Assembly (NCBI GenBank): GCA_905182715.1
Contig: CAJJCP010000013.1
Span: forward strand, 1 to 64,000
Length of the DNA stretch: 64,000 nt
Direction of reading: 5' to 3'
Source: an uncultured Candidatus Poseidoniales archaeon
GTDB taxonomy: Archaea > Thermoplasmatota > Poseidoniia > Poseidoniales > Poseidoniaceae
The notes beneath the pieces were generated by a model. It was given only the letters and a program-made list of their open reading frames with translations, was not told the origin of the DNA and did not search any database. Numbering within the stretch: position 1 is the stretch's first letter; each line of letters opens with the position of its first letter. The translations under genes and the position numbers were made by a program. Positions 1 to 11,568 of this stretch are shown here, in pieces.

Positions 1-762
1 CACCTTATTGGATTGTCAGACCCAGAAGAATACGACCGTGTTGTCGCCGTTATCGGTGCACCTGCTGAAGCATCCTATGTGGACAAGACCGCAATCTTTG
101 ATGCTGCTGCAGGCTCTGTCAACGCTGCAATGATCATCTCAGAACCTTTCGCTGTTGCTTACGCACTCGACATGATTGAACACACCCTCGTCATCGACAT
201 CGGTGCAGGTACAGCTGACCTTTGCCGTGTCTACGGTACCATCCCTGGACCAGACGACCAAATGCACACCGGCCACGCTGGAGATTTCATCGACCGACAA
301 CTCATCAAGGAAATCCAATCCAAGTTCAACGGTGCTCAAATCACCAAGGACATGGCTCGCCGATGGAAGGAACAGTATTCCTTCGTTGGAACCCACACAC
401 CAGAATCTCCCGTTATGGTCGACTTCTCAATTGAAGGCAAGGCCATGAACCTCGACATCACCGACTGCCTTCAAGCAGCTTGTGAAGCAATTGTGGAGCC
501 AATCGTTGAAAACGTCAAGTTGTTGATTGCTGGATCAAACCCAGAGTACCACAATGAATTCCGCCGAAACATGGTTCTTGCAGGCGGCGGCTCCGGTATC
601 AAGGGCCTCGGTGCAATGATTGAGCGACGTTTGTCCGATATGGGCGACGTCAACGTTCACGTGGTCGATGACCCAGTGCGCCTCGGTGCAATGGGTGGTC
701 TACGATTGGCTATGGAAGTCCCAGAAGAAATGTGGAAGAACCTCACACTTGCTACACGCTGA
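1..762 (+). CDS. Actin/MreB/MamK-like ATPase, 5' truncated by window edge
   Basis: Frame open from base 1; phosphate-binding motif VIDIGAGTADL, adenosine motif VLAGGGSGIKGLG; actin-like fold signature. Confidence 0.75.
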   Translation, partial: HLIGLSDPEEYDRVVAVIGAPAEASYVDKTAIFDAAAGSVNAAMIISEPFAVAYALDMIEHTLVIDIGAGTADLCRVYGTIPGPDDQMHTGHAGDFIDRQLIKEIQSKFNGAQITKDMARRWKEQYSFVGTHTPESPVMVDFSIEGKAMNLDITDCLQAACEAIVEPIVENVKLLIAGSNPEYHNEFRRNMVLAGGGSGIKGLGAMIERRLSDMGDVNVHVVDDPVRLGAMGGLRLAMEVPEEMWKNLTLATR

Positions 763-933
763 GATTCATACGAGTCCTGCCTACAAAGTTAGAAGTCTGC
801 CTTTTCAGTATTGATTGTAGATTCCAATTTGTTGGAGACATTAATTTGATTGATGCACAACTAAATTCACCGTTTTATAATACTGGTTTGAGTGAAGAGG
901 AATGATAGATTTCAATCCCACATTCGTCTTCGA

Positions 934-2462
934 TCAATAGGTCTTGGAAAGAATTACACGACGAGTCATCTTTCCACTCATGTGACAAGGCATCTCCTCA
1001 TCGAAATCTTCTGTCGAATCTCCGAGGAAGGTTAGGCTTGTTGCACGTTCAATTGCTTCTGCATGTGCATCCGTACCATCGAAAGGTATCTGGTAGATTT
1101 TCCCATCTTCAATTTCACCCTCCATTACCCAAGTCCCGTCATTTTCATTCAAAGGCGGGAAGAGGTTGTATGACATCTTCCATGTGGGCGGATGATCGCT
1201 TTCTCAACTCCTCAGCAATCTCGTCCAAGATTTGTCGGCATGCATTCGGTAAGTCATCCATTTGAATTGGCTCTTTGCCACCTGTCCTTCGTGCAGCGAA
1301 TGCAGTGCCCTGGGCAATGTCTCGTGGTCCAACATCGAGTCGGAGAGGTACACCTTTGATTTCCCAATCGTAGTACTTTCTGACCAGCGTGTATATCTCG
1401 AGTATCGACCTTGACACGCAATCCATGTTTGCGGAGTGTAACTGCCATCTCTTGGGCGACAGAAACTGTATCAACATCTGAGTTCTTTCGAATCATTGGA
1501 CATATGACGACCTGGAACGGTGCCACAGCTGGTGGCATAATGAGGCCATTTTCATCACCATGCATACCAACAACAGCGCCGAGTAGACGTTCTGACATAC
1601 CATAGGTCGTCTGGTGGCAGAACTGTTGTTTTGCATCGAGGTTCTCATATGAAAGGTCGAATGCTTTGGCCCATTGATCTCGGTAATGGTGGCATGAAGC
1701 GACCTGTAAGGGTTCGCCATTTGGCATGACTGCATCGATACCAATCGTGTACCATGCGCCTGGGAATGTATCCCAGACCGGTCGCTTTGCCTTGATAATT
1801 GGTAGGCATAAGTCGTGCATGACGTTATTGACAATCTCCAAATCTTGTTCGATTTGACGTGTTGCACCGTCTTCATCAGCATGTGCGGTATGTGCTTCAA
1901 AGAAATGAATTTCGCGTACTCGAATGAACGAACGAGTTTGCTTCGTTTCGTATCGGAATGTGTTGACCATTTGGTAGACTTTGAGTGGAAGGTCTTTGTG
2001 AGAACGAATCCAAAGAGGGAACATGGTATACATGGCCGTTTCAGAAGTAGGTCGCAGGAACATTGGAATATCCAATTCATTATCTCCAGCATGCTTTACC
2101 CAATAGACTTCTTTTTTGAATCCACCTTCTTCATCTTCATCACGGAGGTCATCAGGATCTACACCTTCTTCCCGAGCACGCTTCAACCGTGCCACGAGTG
2201 CATTTTCTTTCTCCAAGAGATTCTCTGGGATGAGCAGTGGGAAATTGACTTCTTCGTGTTCGGTTCGTTCCATTTCAGCATGCGTTAGAGAATCTATGAG
2301 CTTCATGGTCTTCCAGCCATAGGGTCTCCAGACATCCATGCCTTTGATTGGATAGCGCTTATCCACCAACTCAGCAGCCTCAACCATGAATGGATACCAT
2401 TCATTAAAATTCTCAGCCTTTGATGGAATACCGCGTTTGGCCTTACCTGGTCCTTGGCTCAT
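934..2462 (-). CDS. proS: Prolyl-tRNA synthetase (archaeal/eukaryotic type), broken by two frameshifts
   Basis: Three ORFs (1254-2462, 1145-1477, 934-1176) are consecutive ProS segments: RPTSETAMYTMFPLWIRSHKDLPLKVYQ; YYDWEIKGVPLRLDVGPRD; C-terminal GKMTRRVILSKTY. Confidence 0.9.
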
Positions 2463-2538
2463 GAACTCATCTCGGCCATCACTCGCACATCAAGATGACG
2501 CTTGGTACGGCCTGAATCTGGAGTTCTTTAACCAACTT

Positions 2539-2820
2539 TCAATCTTCCATTTCAGAGTCCTTCGATGGTTTATTCGATTCGCGACGTATGAATCCTGCTA
2601 CTGCAGTGAAAAACCAAGCAACTTCAAGAATTAAAAAAGCCCATTCTTCGATCAAGTAGGCCCGAATGGCCAAGATACCAGAACCGATTGCCATGAGCAT
2701 GAGATAGGAAGACGCTTTACTATGTATCACGCTTTGAGTTTCTAAAAAGAAGGCACAGAGTATTAAAAACATGCCAAGAAAGGCTATGGTTTCAGAATTA
2801 GACTGCAAAATCCATGACAA
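2539..2820 (-). CDS. Small multi-helix membrane protein, unknown function
   Basis: Hydrophobic helices in 93 aa ORF. Confidence 0.5.
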   Translation of the reverse strand: MSWILQSNSETIAFLGMFLILCAFFLETQSVIHSKASSYLMLMAIGSGILAIRAYLIEEWAFLILEVAWFFTAVAGFIRRESNKPSKDSEMED

Positions 2821-2826
2821 CCACGC

Positions 2827-3405
2827 TCATTTGCGCATTGTCATCAAGAGGGCAACGCCAAACACGATGACTGCAACAATATCCGGAACACCATATGCTC
2901 CAGTTTGAACAGGCTCAGACCAACCATATCCCGAATTTACTTTGTAAATCTCCATCAAATTGATTCTCGTATAACCATCTGTTGGGCACAAATCTCCCGC
3001 TTCACACAAACTTCCGAAGACATACGACCAAACTCCAACGAGATTGAGTAAAACGAATCCTAAACCGGCCAATACAATTCTTTGGAACCCCTTGCTCTTC
3101 TTGGCATCAATTGAGGGCAATGGTGTAAGTGGAGGAATTTCCATATTCGGTATAGGCAATGCAGGAGCTAAGTCACCTATCACTTCAATCAGCATATCGG
3201 TTGGCGGGGCAACTTCAGTAACTTCAGTCGGTTGAGGTACACCAGTAGATGATACGAAGTCACGTGGTTTCGTGGTAAGTACTGGATCAATCTTAATCCC
3301 GTAAATTCGTTCAGCAAGGCTGACCAGCATAGGATCATTTGCGATTTCGTCAGGCGAAAAATCACCAGATAAAAGCCGATTGAGTTTATCTTGTTCCGAT
3401 GACAT
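2827..3405 (-). CDS. Hypothetical membrane protein with two C-terminal TM segments
   Basis: 192 aa ORF, TM stretches IVLAGLGFVLLNLVGVWSYVFG and DIVAVIVFGVALLMTM. Confidence 0.5.
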   Translation of the reverse strand: MSSEQDKLNRLLSGDFSPDEIANDPMLVSLAERIYGIKIDPVLTTKPRDFVSSTGVPQPTEVTEVAPPTDMLIEVIGDLAPALPIPNMEIPPLTPLPSIDAKKSKGFQRIVLAGLGFVLLNLVGVWSYVFGSLCEAGDLCPTDGYTRINLMEIYKVNSGYGWSEPVQTGAYGVPDIVAVIVFGVALLMTMRK

Positions 3406-3476
3406 CCTTCGACCTCCGTAAGTAAGCGGGTGAAGCCTTCCTTCAAGAAGCCTCCTTATGCCGAATCTTCAGTTAA

Positions 3477-4139
3477 TCAAGCATTTCCAGCCTTTTCGAC
3501 TTCTGCCCAATCCTTCATGAAACCCTCTAATCCACGCTCTGTGAGTGGATGCTTCATCAATTGGCGGAAGATTTTTGCTGGCATTGTTGCGGTGTGAGCG
3601 CCTAACTGTATGCACTGAAGTACATGTGTTGGGTGGCGAATCGATGCGGCGAGAACCTTGGTTGTAATCCAGTGATAATTCGACCATGTGTCCATGATTT
3701 CAGCAATAAGAGTCATTCCGTCGTGGCCAGTGTCATCGATACGTCCAATGAAGGGGGATACATAGGTTGCTCCAGCTTTCGCAGCCATCAGTGCTTGTGC
3801 AGCAGAGAAGATGAGTGTGACGTTTGTGTCAATTCCTTCTTCGGTCAATACTTTGGTTGCAGCCAGCCCTTCTGGAGTGCATGGGATTTTGATAATGACA
3901 TTCTCGGGCAATTCCGCTTTGAGTGCGCGTCCTTGTTCGATCATTCCAGCAGTATCCATTGCGGTGACTTCTGCGGAGATTGGACCGTCACAAATGGAGG
4001 CGATTTCTGCAACGACTTTCTTGAAATCTCTTCCGCTCTTCTTAATCAATGAAGGATTTGTTGTTACGCCATCGAGGATTCCCCAAGCGGCAATTTCTCG
4101 TATTTCATCTACGTCTGCTGTGTCAAGGAAGAACTCCAT
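3477..4139 (-). CDS. Transaldolase / fructose-6-phosphate aldolase family
   Basis: [55 protein letters not shown]. Confidence 0.93.
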   Translation of the reverse strand: MEFFLDTADVDEIREIAAWGILDGVTTNPSLIKKSGRDFKKVVAEIASICDGPISAEVTAMDTAGMIEQGRALKAELPENVIIKIPCTPEGLAATKVLTEEGIDTNVTLIFSAAQALMAAKAGATYVSPFIGRIDDTGHDGMTLIAEIMDTWSNYHWITTKVLAASIRHPTHVLQCIQLGAHTATMPAKIFRQLMKHPLTERGLEGFMKDWAEVEKAGNA

Positions 4140-4190
4140 ACTGCACTGTTGTGGGAGGCACTCTTTCAAGTATTTGCTCAACACATTGCC

Positions 4191-4556
4191 TTAGTTTTCG
4201 TAGGCAGTGTATTTTGCGGAATTTCCTTTTGCCTTTTCAATCGGATATTTGAGTCGATTTTTTTCGATTTTAGAGTTCATCATTTCAATAGGCTCAATGC
4301 CGAGAATTGAACATAAGCGGAGGCAATAGACCATGACATCAGCCAATTCGTCTCCAATGTCGGAAAGCAATTGAGGGTTCTCTTGAACTTCTTCTTGAGT
4401 TGGATTCGACCATTGAACAGTTTCGTTCAATTCACTCGCTTCAATTGAAACAGAAGCCATGAGGTTTTTTACACTGTGAAACTGTTCCCAATCCCGTTCA
4501 TTGGTAAATGCGTCAACTTTTCGCATTGTATTCACGAGGGTGTCTTCGTTCGACAT
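4191..4556 (-). CDS. MazG-like nucleotide pyrophosphohydrolase
   Basis: EASELNETVQW ... DIGDELADVMVYCLRLCSILGI MazG/DCTPP1-type metal motif. Confidence 0.8.
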   Translation of the reverse strand: MSNEDTLVNTMRKVDAFTNERDWEQFHSVKNLMASVSIEASELNETVQWSNPTQEEVQENPQLLSDIGDELADVMVYCLRLCSILGIEPIEMMNSKIEKNRLKYPIEKAKGNSAKYTAYEN

Positions 4557-4598
4557 GTATGGCACACATCGGTTTCAAATAAAGCATTTTCAGCAGGA

Positions 4599-5534
4599 TT
4601 ACTTACGGGAAATCGCCTTCTTTGCAGCCAATGCGATGTAATGAGCAGAAATCTGCATGACTTCGAGCATTTCATCTGCCTGTCCAGATTCACCGAATCG
4701 ATCTGGTACACCGACCATTTCGAGAGGGGCAAAGGTGTTGGCAACTAAATGCTCTGCAACCGCACTTCCAAGGCCGCCAATGACATTGTGATCTTCCGCA
4801 GTGACAAGTGCGCCGCATCGAGTCGCAATGGTGTCGATGAGTTCACCATCGATTGGTTTGAGAGTATGCATATCAACTACGGTTGCGTGAATTCCTTCAG
4901 CTTTCAATGACTCAGCAGCCTTGAGTGACTCAGATACGAGAACGCCACAAGCTACAATCGCGACATCATTGCCTTCTTTCAAAACAATTCCCTTACCGAT
5001 TTTAATTTCGTCTTCCCGTCCATCGTAGAGTACTGGGGTCTTGTTACGAGCGGTTCGCATATAGGATGGAGTTCCAAGTGCTGGAAGTTGCATGGTCAAC
5101 ACCCGTGTGCTTACATCATCACATGGATGCATAACCACAACATTTGGCAAAGTCCTGAAAATGCCTAAATCCTCAATCGATTGTGCAGAAGAGCCATCGG
5201 TACCGGTATGGGTGCCTCCGTGGCTGCCACACAAATGCACTGCAAGGTTTGGTCGGGCAATACCATTACGCATTTGTTCAAATGCTCTTTCAGTGAATAT
5301 AGCAAAGGTGCTGGCGAATGGAATGTAGCCAGATGCTGCCATACCTGCTCCAACAAGAAGCATGTTTTGCTCACCAATTCCGCATGAAATCGTGCGGTCT
5401 GGATAGGCCTTTCTAAAGTGAAGTGATTTGGTAGACTTTCCAAGGTCTGCTTCGAGAACAACGACTTTTTCATTACCCGCTAAATCGAGTAGTGCTTGAC
5501 CATAGCCATCTCGTGTTGCTGCCATTCTAGTCAT
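4599..5534 (-). CDS. Transketolase, C-terminal subunit
   Basis: SCGIGEQNMLLVGAGMAASGYIPFASTFAIF, HGGTHTGTDGSSAQSIEDLGIFR. Confidence 0.92.
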   Translation of the reverse strand: MTRMAATRDGYGQALLDLAGNEKVVVLEADLGKSTKSLHFRKAYPDRTISCGIGEQNMLLVGAGMAASGYIPFASTFAIFTERAFEQMRNGIARPNLAVHLCGSHGGTHTGTDGSSAQSIEDLGIFRTLPNVVVMHPCDDVSTRVLTMQLPALGTPSYMRTARNKTPVLYDGREDEIKIGKGIVLKEGNDVAIVACGVLVSESLKAAESLKAEGIHATVVDMHTLKPIDGELIDTIATRCGALVTAEDHNVIGGLGSAVAEHLVANTFAPLEMVGVPDRFGESGQADEMLEVMQISAHYIALAAKKAISRK

Positions 5535-6364
5535 GCTTCCACCTCCCCAAGTTCAAGCATTGCTTGGTGGAACTGTTCATCATTTGGAGCCGCACCGTGG
5601 AAGGATGGGTTATTTTCCATGTATGAGATTCCCGCACCTTTGATGGTGTGTGCGATCAAGATTGAAGGTCCGTTACAATTTTCTGGTGCTTCTAAGAAAT
5701 CAAGCCCCTCCATGACCTCGGTCATGTTGTGTCCATCAATCTCCTTTACATTCCAACCAAATGCCTTCCATTTTGCAGGAATGTCAAACATTCGCATTTG
5801 AACTTCACAGAAATCATCGTTTTGGATACGATTACGATCAAGTATTACTTTGAGGTTGCCGAGTTCATGGTGTGCTGCTGCCATTGCCGCTTCCCACACA
5901 CTTCCTTCTTGCATTTCTCCATCTCCAATCATGACAAATGCACGACGGTCACTACCATCAAGACGGGCAGCAGTTGCACATCCCATTCCAAAAGAGAGGC
6001 CCATGCCGAGTGAACCTGCTGAGAAGTCAACACCAGGGCACCACTTCATATCGACGTGTCCTTGACAGACTCCACCAAGTACACGGTATGATTTCAAATC
6101 TTCATGAGAGATGAATCCCATTTCTGCGAGAATCGAATACATTCCAGGAGATGCGTGACCCTTCGAGAGAATAAACCTGTCACGGTCACCCCATTTTGGT
6201 TCATCCGGCCGGACTCGCATTCGAGTTGCATACAATGCTGCAAGTAAATCAATCTCAGACAAAGAGCCACCGGGGTGACCCGCTTGAGCGCGGTGAACCA
6301 TTTTGACAATTTCAACTCTGCACTTACGTGCAATTTCTTCTAAATCGGAGATTGACTTGGTCAT
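5531..6364 (-). CDS. Transketolase, N-terminal subunit
   Basis: AQAGHPGGSLSEIDLLAALY, SKGHASPGMYSILAEMG, IGDGEMQEGSVWEAAMAAAHH TPP motif; 4-nt overlap with downstream gene. Confidence 0.92.
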   Translation of the reverse strand: MTKSISDLEEIARKCRVEIVKMVHRAQAGHPGGSLSEIDLLAALYATRMRVRPDEPKWGDRDRFILSKGHASPGMYSILAEMGFISHEDLKSYRVLGGVCQGHVDMKWCPGVDFSAGSLGMGLSFGMGCATAARLDGSDRRAFVMIGDGEMQEGSVWEAAMAAAHHELGNLKVILDRNRIQNDDFCEVQMRMFDIPAKWKAFGWNVKEIDGHNMTEVMEGLDFLEAPENCNGPSILIAHTIKGAGISYMENNPSFHGAAPNDEQFHQAMLELGEVEA

Positions 6365-6446
6365 AGAATCGGCTCGCAAACCTTTGGCTTAGCGGGAGCC
6401 CTTTGATGGTTTTCATTCAAACAAGGTGAATACTTACTCGGATTTT

Positions 6447-8495
6447 TCACTTCAAGTTCTTGAGTTTGAAAGCATTAAAGAATTTCCACGTAATGTTTTT
6501 TAGAATAAAAGAAGCCTCGCTGAAGAGATTACCACCCTTCGGTAATGCTCGAGTTGCGAGCCAAATGAAGACTGCAACAAACCATCCAAAGAAGAGCAAT
6601 GAAAAGACATCATTGAGCGTAGTTACTCCAAATATGGCATCAAGCTTAATGTTCATGACAATGAGTACCGCAATGAATACGCCAAGAATAGATTCTCCTG
6701 CTATGAATCCTGCACCGATGAGTACACCTCTATTTTCGACATCCTTCCCAGCTTTCTCTGCTGCTTTCGAGGGTTTGCCATCGAGGTGTCCATCTATTCG
6801 AAGATAGGCTGAATTGAGTGCGAAATATGAGATGATACCACCGAGCATAATTGGCACAGAGAGGCCGAGTGGGAGATAGATTCCTATTGCAACACTCATG
6901 ACTGGCATTTTCAACATGATGAGTGCAACAGCAATAATTGCTCCGAGCATGACCATTTGGATATTCAAATCTCCACCAAACGCCCCTTGAACAATGGCAC
7001 CAATCAATTCTGCTTGTGGAGCGAATAACGCATTTGAACAGGTAGGATCATCTGGTAGAGGATTCATTTCGCAGGCTGTTTTTGAAATCCGGAATGCACT
7101 ATGGAGGAGCTGAAGTGTTGGTCCAATAATCACAGCCCCCGTTACAACGCCAATGATTTCTGCAGTTTGCTGGCGCCATGGTGTTGCTCCAACCATATGC
7201 CCCGTCTTGAGGTCCTGCATGACGTCTCCAGCTATGGCAGCCGATGAGGCAACAATTGCTGCAATGAGTAAAGTAGCGAGCATCAGTTCTTCAGTGGCTA
7301 AGCCGAGGAAGAAATCTCCAACGATCCATACCAGTGCAACGGTGAACAAAAGCGTAGCAATCGTCATTCCAGATACTGGAGAGTTTGAAGACCCAACAAC
7401 TCCAGCAATATATCCTGCAACTGCGGCGAAAAAGAAGGATACAACTCCGAGGAAAAGAGCACCTGCAAGTGCTAAGATTAGAGAACCGGTCGCCCACCAA
7501 TAGTAGAGGAATGTTAAACCAACAAGTACGCCACACACCATCAAAACCTTGTCAAGTGGTAAATCGATTTCAGTTCTAAGTAGGACTTCATCCTTATTTT
7601 CCTTCTTGATCAAGGCCTTAGAAAGTCCAGTGAAGATTGTTTTACGCATCGACCAAAGCGTATAGACGCCTCCTACGACCATTGCTCCTACACCTACATA
7701 TCGAATTTCAGAAGCCCAAATCGAATAAAAACCAGTGACCAAATCAGGAGAGTCGGGCCATCCGCGAATCAGCCCATACATTGGTACAAGTACTCCGAAA
7801 CCAATGACTCCGCCTAGGAAAATAAACGACGCAATCCGTATCCCAACGATATAACCGACTGAAAGAAGAGCAATTGAAAGGTCCATTCCGGCATAGAGTC
7901 GAGTTCCTAAAAACTCCCAAGCAGATTCAACATTGTGATGGGTTACTTTGAAACCTTTCACCATCAAACCATAAATCGCACCAATTCCGAGTGCGTAAAG
8001 AATTGCCAAGGCACCTTCTCCACCTTCTTCACCCGCAACAAGAACTTCCCGACAAGCAACGCCTTCAGGATAAGGAAGTGCTTCTTCAACAATGAATAAG
8101 CGTCGTAGAGCAATAGTAAACATGGTTCCGAGTAAACCGCCAAGAAGGGCTATAATCAATGTGTCAAGCCATTGGATTTCGTCCCAAATACCGATGACGA
8201 GAAGTGCGGGTACAGTGAAAATAACTCCTGCTGCAAGCGATTCACCAGCACTGGCCATTGTTTGAACAGCATTGTTTTCAAGAATGGAGACATCATTGAA
8301 CATTGTCCTCAGAATAATCATTGACATAACGGCAGCAGGAATACTTGCAGATACGGTCATCCCCGCATAGAGTCCCAAGTACGCATTCGCAGCAGTCATT
8401 AAGATTCCCAAAAGAATTCCAACGATGACAACACGCAGTGTAAGTTCTTTCGGAGACTCACTCGCTGGGATGTAAGGTTCACCCAAAGCGCTCAT
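6447..8495 (-). CDS. OPT family oligopeptide transporter
   Basis: 682 aa, many TM helices, ELTLRVVIVGILLGILMTAANAYLGLYAGMTVSASIPAAVMSM and YPEGVACREVL. Confidence 0.88.
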   Translation of the reverse strand: MSALGEPYIPASESPKELTLRVVIVGILLGILMTAANAYLGLYAGMTVSASIPAAVMSMIILRTMFNDVSILENNAVQTMASAGESLAAGVIFTVPALLVIGIWDEIQWLDTLIIALLGGLLGTMFTIALRRLFIVEEALPYPEGVACREVLVAGEEGGEGALAILYALGIGAIYGLMVKGFKVTHHNVESAWEFLGTRLYAGMDLSIALLSVGYIVGIRIASFIFLGGVIGFGVLVPMYGLIRGWPDSPDLVTGFYSIWASEIRYVGVGAMVVGGVYTLWSMRKTIFTGLSKALIKKENKDEVLLRTEIDLPLDKVLMVCGVLVGLTFLYYWWATGSLILALAGALFLGVVSFFFAAVAGYIAGVVGSSNSPVSGMTIATLLFTVALVWIVGDFFLGLATEELMLATLLIAAIVASSAAIAGDVMQDLKTGHMVGATPWRQQTAEIIGVVTGAVIIGPTLQLLHSAFRISKTACEMNPLPDDPTCSNALFAPQAELIGAIVQGAFGGDLNIQMVMLGAIIAVALIMLKMPVMSVAIGIYLPLGLSVPIMLGGIISYFALNSAYLRIDGHLDGKPSKAAEKAGKDVENRGVLIGAGFIAGESILGVFIAVLIVMNIKLDAIFGVTTLNDVFSLLFFGWFVAVFIWLATRALPKGGNLFSEASFILKNITWKFFNAFKLKNLK

Positions 8496-8618
8496 GCCAC
8501 CTCCAAATCAAAGCAGTTGTTGAATACATCGCTTCTTAGAAAAGGGACTCCCACCATTATTATGATAAGTCAACTCTCATAGCGCAACGCATTCGGTTCT
8601 GCCGATAGGGTGTTTATT

Positions 8619-11506
8619 ATGAGTTCATGGCATGATTTAAATTCAGAAGAAACATTCCACACACTCGACACTGAATTGGATGGTTTAACGGAGCAAGAAG
8701 TACAAAAACGTCGTTCACGTTATGGAATGAACAAGTTGAAAGAACCAGAAAAGACATCTTCCATTCTTCGTTTCCTCTCTCAATACCATGACCCTTTGAA
8801 TTATTTATTGATTACAGCGGCCATTGTTGCCCTCCTGATTCATCCCGAACAACCAGGAGATGCAATCTTCATTTTTATCGTACTTACTGCAAATGCAACC
8901 TTTGGATTTTGGCAAGAAGGTCAGGCAGAGCAAGCCATGGATGCACTTAAACAGATGTCGGTGTCAACTTGTGTCGTTATACGTGAAGGCATCGAATGGT
9001 CGATTCCAACACCTGATTTAGTACCTGGAGACGTTGTAAAACTCGATGAAGGACTCAATGTTCCTGCAGATATTCGAGTTGTTGAATCGTATCAATGTAA
9101 AGTTGATGAATCTTCGTTAACCGGAGAATCCAACAGTATACTCAAATCTACAGATGCCCTTCCGTCTTCCACCCTTCTTGCCGACCGCAATAACATGGCG
9201 TACATGGGTACCTGTGTTTCGACTGGTCGTGCAATTGGAATTGTAGTTGAAACTGGGATGTCGACTGAACTGGGTCGTATTGCAAGTAATATCGTTGGTT
9301 CTGAATCACCCAAGACTCCGCTTGAATTAAAATTAGAATCTCTCGGTCGTTTCTTAGGGTTTATCGCTTTAATTGTGGCTACGCTTTTGGTTTCTATTAA
9401 GGTCCTCATCGCGTATGGAGATCCAGAAATTGATACAATTGGTCTTCGTGATGTGGCAGTCGAGCAATTTATTGTCGCCATAGCCATTTTCGTGGCAATT
9501 GTTCCAGAAGGGCTACCCATCATCCTCGTGATTACCCTCGCCTTGGGAATGCGCAACATGGCGCGTCACAAAGCGATCATCCGCAGAATGAAAGCCGTTG
9601 AAACATTAGGTTCAACTACAGTTATTTGTTCTGACAAAACTGGTACACTTACCAAGAATCAGATGACAGTTCGACAATTTACGACCACAGATGGGACATT
9701 TACTGTATCGGGTGAAGGATTCAAACCAAAAGGAAAACTTTCGTATGAAGGCGTCGAAGTATCCGATTCAAAATGGAAGAACTTCAGAGTGACCTCGCAT
9801 TTCGACTGTCAGCAGCTTGTTTGAGCCTATGCCACAATTCACAGATTTCGAAAGTTGAATCTCAATGGCAAGCCATTGGCAATCCCACAGATTCAGCCTG
9901 CGCTGTATTGGGATGGAAAATAAACGGTGATGTACGTAAATTTGCGCAACGCCATTCACGTATTCATGAGTTCTTTTTTGACACAACTCGAAAACGTATG
10001 TCTGTCATTCATGAATACGAAGGTGAACGTTGGGTCTTTTCGAAAGGTGGAGCAGGTGGCTATGTTTCACTTGCTGAATGGAAAATAAAAGATGGTGAAA
10101 TCGTCCCTATCGAACGAGATGATATCGAAGCCGCTTCACAGGTCAACAAAGATATGGCGAGTCAAGCAATGCGTGTTCTCGCCCTTTGTGCTCGTAAATT
10201 AGATGATGATGAGGATATTCATGATGTGAAAGTCGTTGAATCAGGTTTCATTTTCCTTGGCCTCGTTGGAATTATGGACCCACCTCGTGCCGAAGTGAAA
10301 GATGCAATAGCCATTTGTCAACAGGCAGGAATTCGAGTTAAAATGATTACAGGTGACCAGCAATATACTGCCGAGGCAATTGGTCGTGAATTGAACATCA
10401 CCGAAGGAGGAATCGCTCCAATCAATGGTAGCGTCCTTGCGACACTCGATGACGATGCCATCAGTGAGGCTGCTTCTCAAGCTAGTATCTTTTCGAGAGT
10501 CACTCCAGAACAAAAAATGCGTATTGTATCAGGACTTCAAGCACGTGGTGAAATTGTCGCAATGACGGGTGATGGTGTGAACGATGCACCTGCCCTTTCT
10601 CGCGCGAACATTGGTATTGCAATGGGGATCGCTGGAACAGATGTAGCGAAAGACGCCTCTGACATGGTCTTACAAGACGATAATTTTGCGAATATCGTTC
10701 ACGCAATTGAAGAGGGTCGTAAAATTTATCAGAATATTCGTAATTTCGTACGCTATCAAGTTTCGACAAACGTAGCTGCGGTCGCCTTAATCATCATCTC
10801 CACATTTATTTTCGGCTGGAACTTACCGCTCACCGCGACACAAATTCTTGTGATTAACATCTTGATGGACGGCCCACCAGCCGTTGCTCTCGGCGTTGAA
10901 AAGAAGCATGGCAATGTGATGTCACGCCCGCCGCGTCCTGTGAACGAAGGTCTTCCTAATTTCAGCGATATTGTTCTTATCTTTTGGTTAGGAGCAGTCA
11001 TGGTCACAGGGACGCTCTTGGTCTTCTTCCTTGCTGGAGGAGGCATAAACGGGGAACTCTGTGAAACAGCACCTCTTACCGACCTCGATACCTTTACTGG
11101 CTATGATATGGATGCGTGCATCGCAGGTGATACCGCTGCGTCAGAGGAATATGCAAACGCTAAATTTGCTTATGCTCAAACCATGACGTTCTCGGTCTTC
11201 ATCCTGTATCAACTGTTCAATGTCATCAATTGTCGTTCAAGCGATGAGAGTATTTTCAAACTTGGAGTTTTTTCCAATAAAGCGATTAATTATGCCCTCA
11301 TCATTTCTTTGAGCCTGCTTCTTTTCTTTGTTCAACTTTCAAATTATACCATTCCGGTTCTTGATGTTCAAATTGGCAACCTACTTTCGACTATGAGTTT
11401 GAAAGCAAGTGACTGGTTTGTGATCACTTTGGTTGCATCCGGCGTATTCATTGTTGATGAGTTCAGAAAATTCATTGTCAATTCTCGTTATTTTGCAGTT
11501 CAATGA
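8619..11506 (+). CDS. P2A-type cation-transporting (likely Ca2+) P-type ATPase, one frameshift
   Basis: CSDKTGTLTKNQM, DESSLTGES, VPEGLP, MTGDGVNDAPAL; two ORFs (8610-9824, 9773-11506) join near 9767-9775. Confidence 0.9.
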
Positions 11507-11568
11507 TTGTTATAATTCCCTTAAGGTAACAACCACATCTTGAAGAATGAAGCGCCACAGGTTAAGCC

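Noticed and set aside
1493-2288. ORFs on both strands overlapping proS (1493-2092 -, 1815-2288 +)
   Set aside because: Out-of-frame shadows of the clearly conserved ProS reading frame.
934-2462. proS as a pseudogene
   Set aside because: Essential gene with full family conservation on both sides of each 1-nt shift; sequencing error is more likely given similar indels elsewhere.
9092-9559. 155-aa minus-strand ORF inside P2A ATPase
   Set aside because: Shadow ORF opposite conserved ATPase domain.
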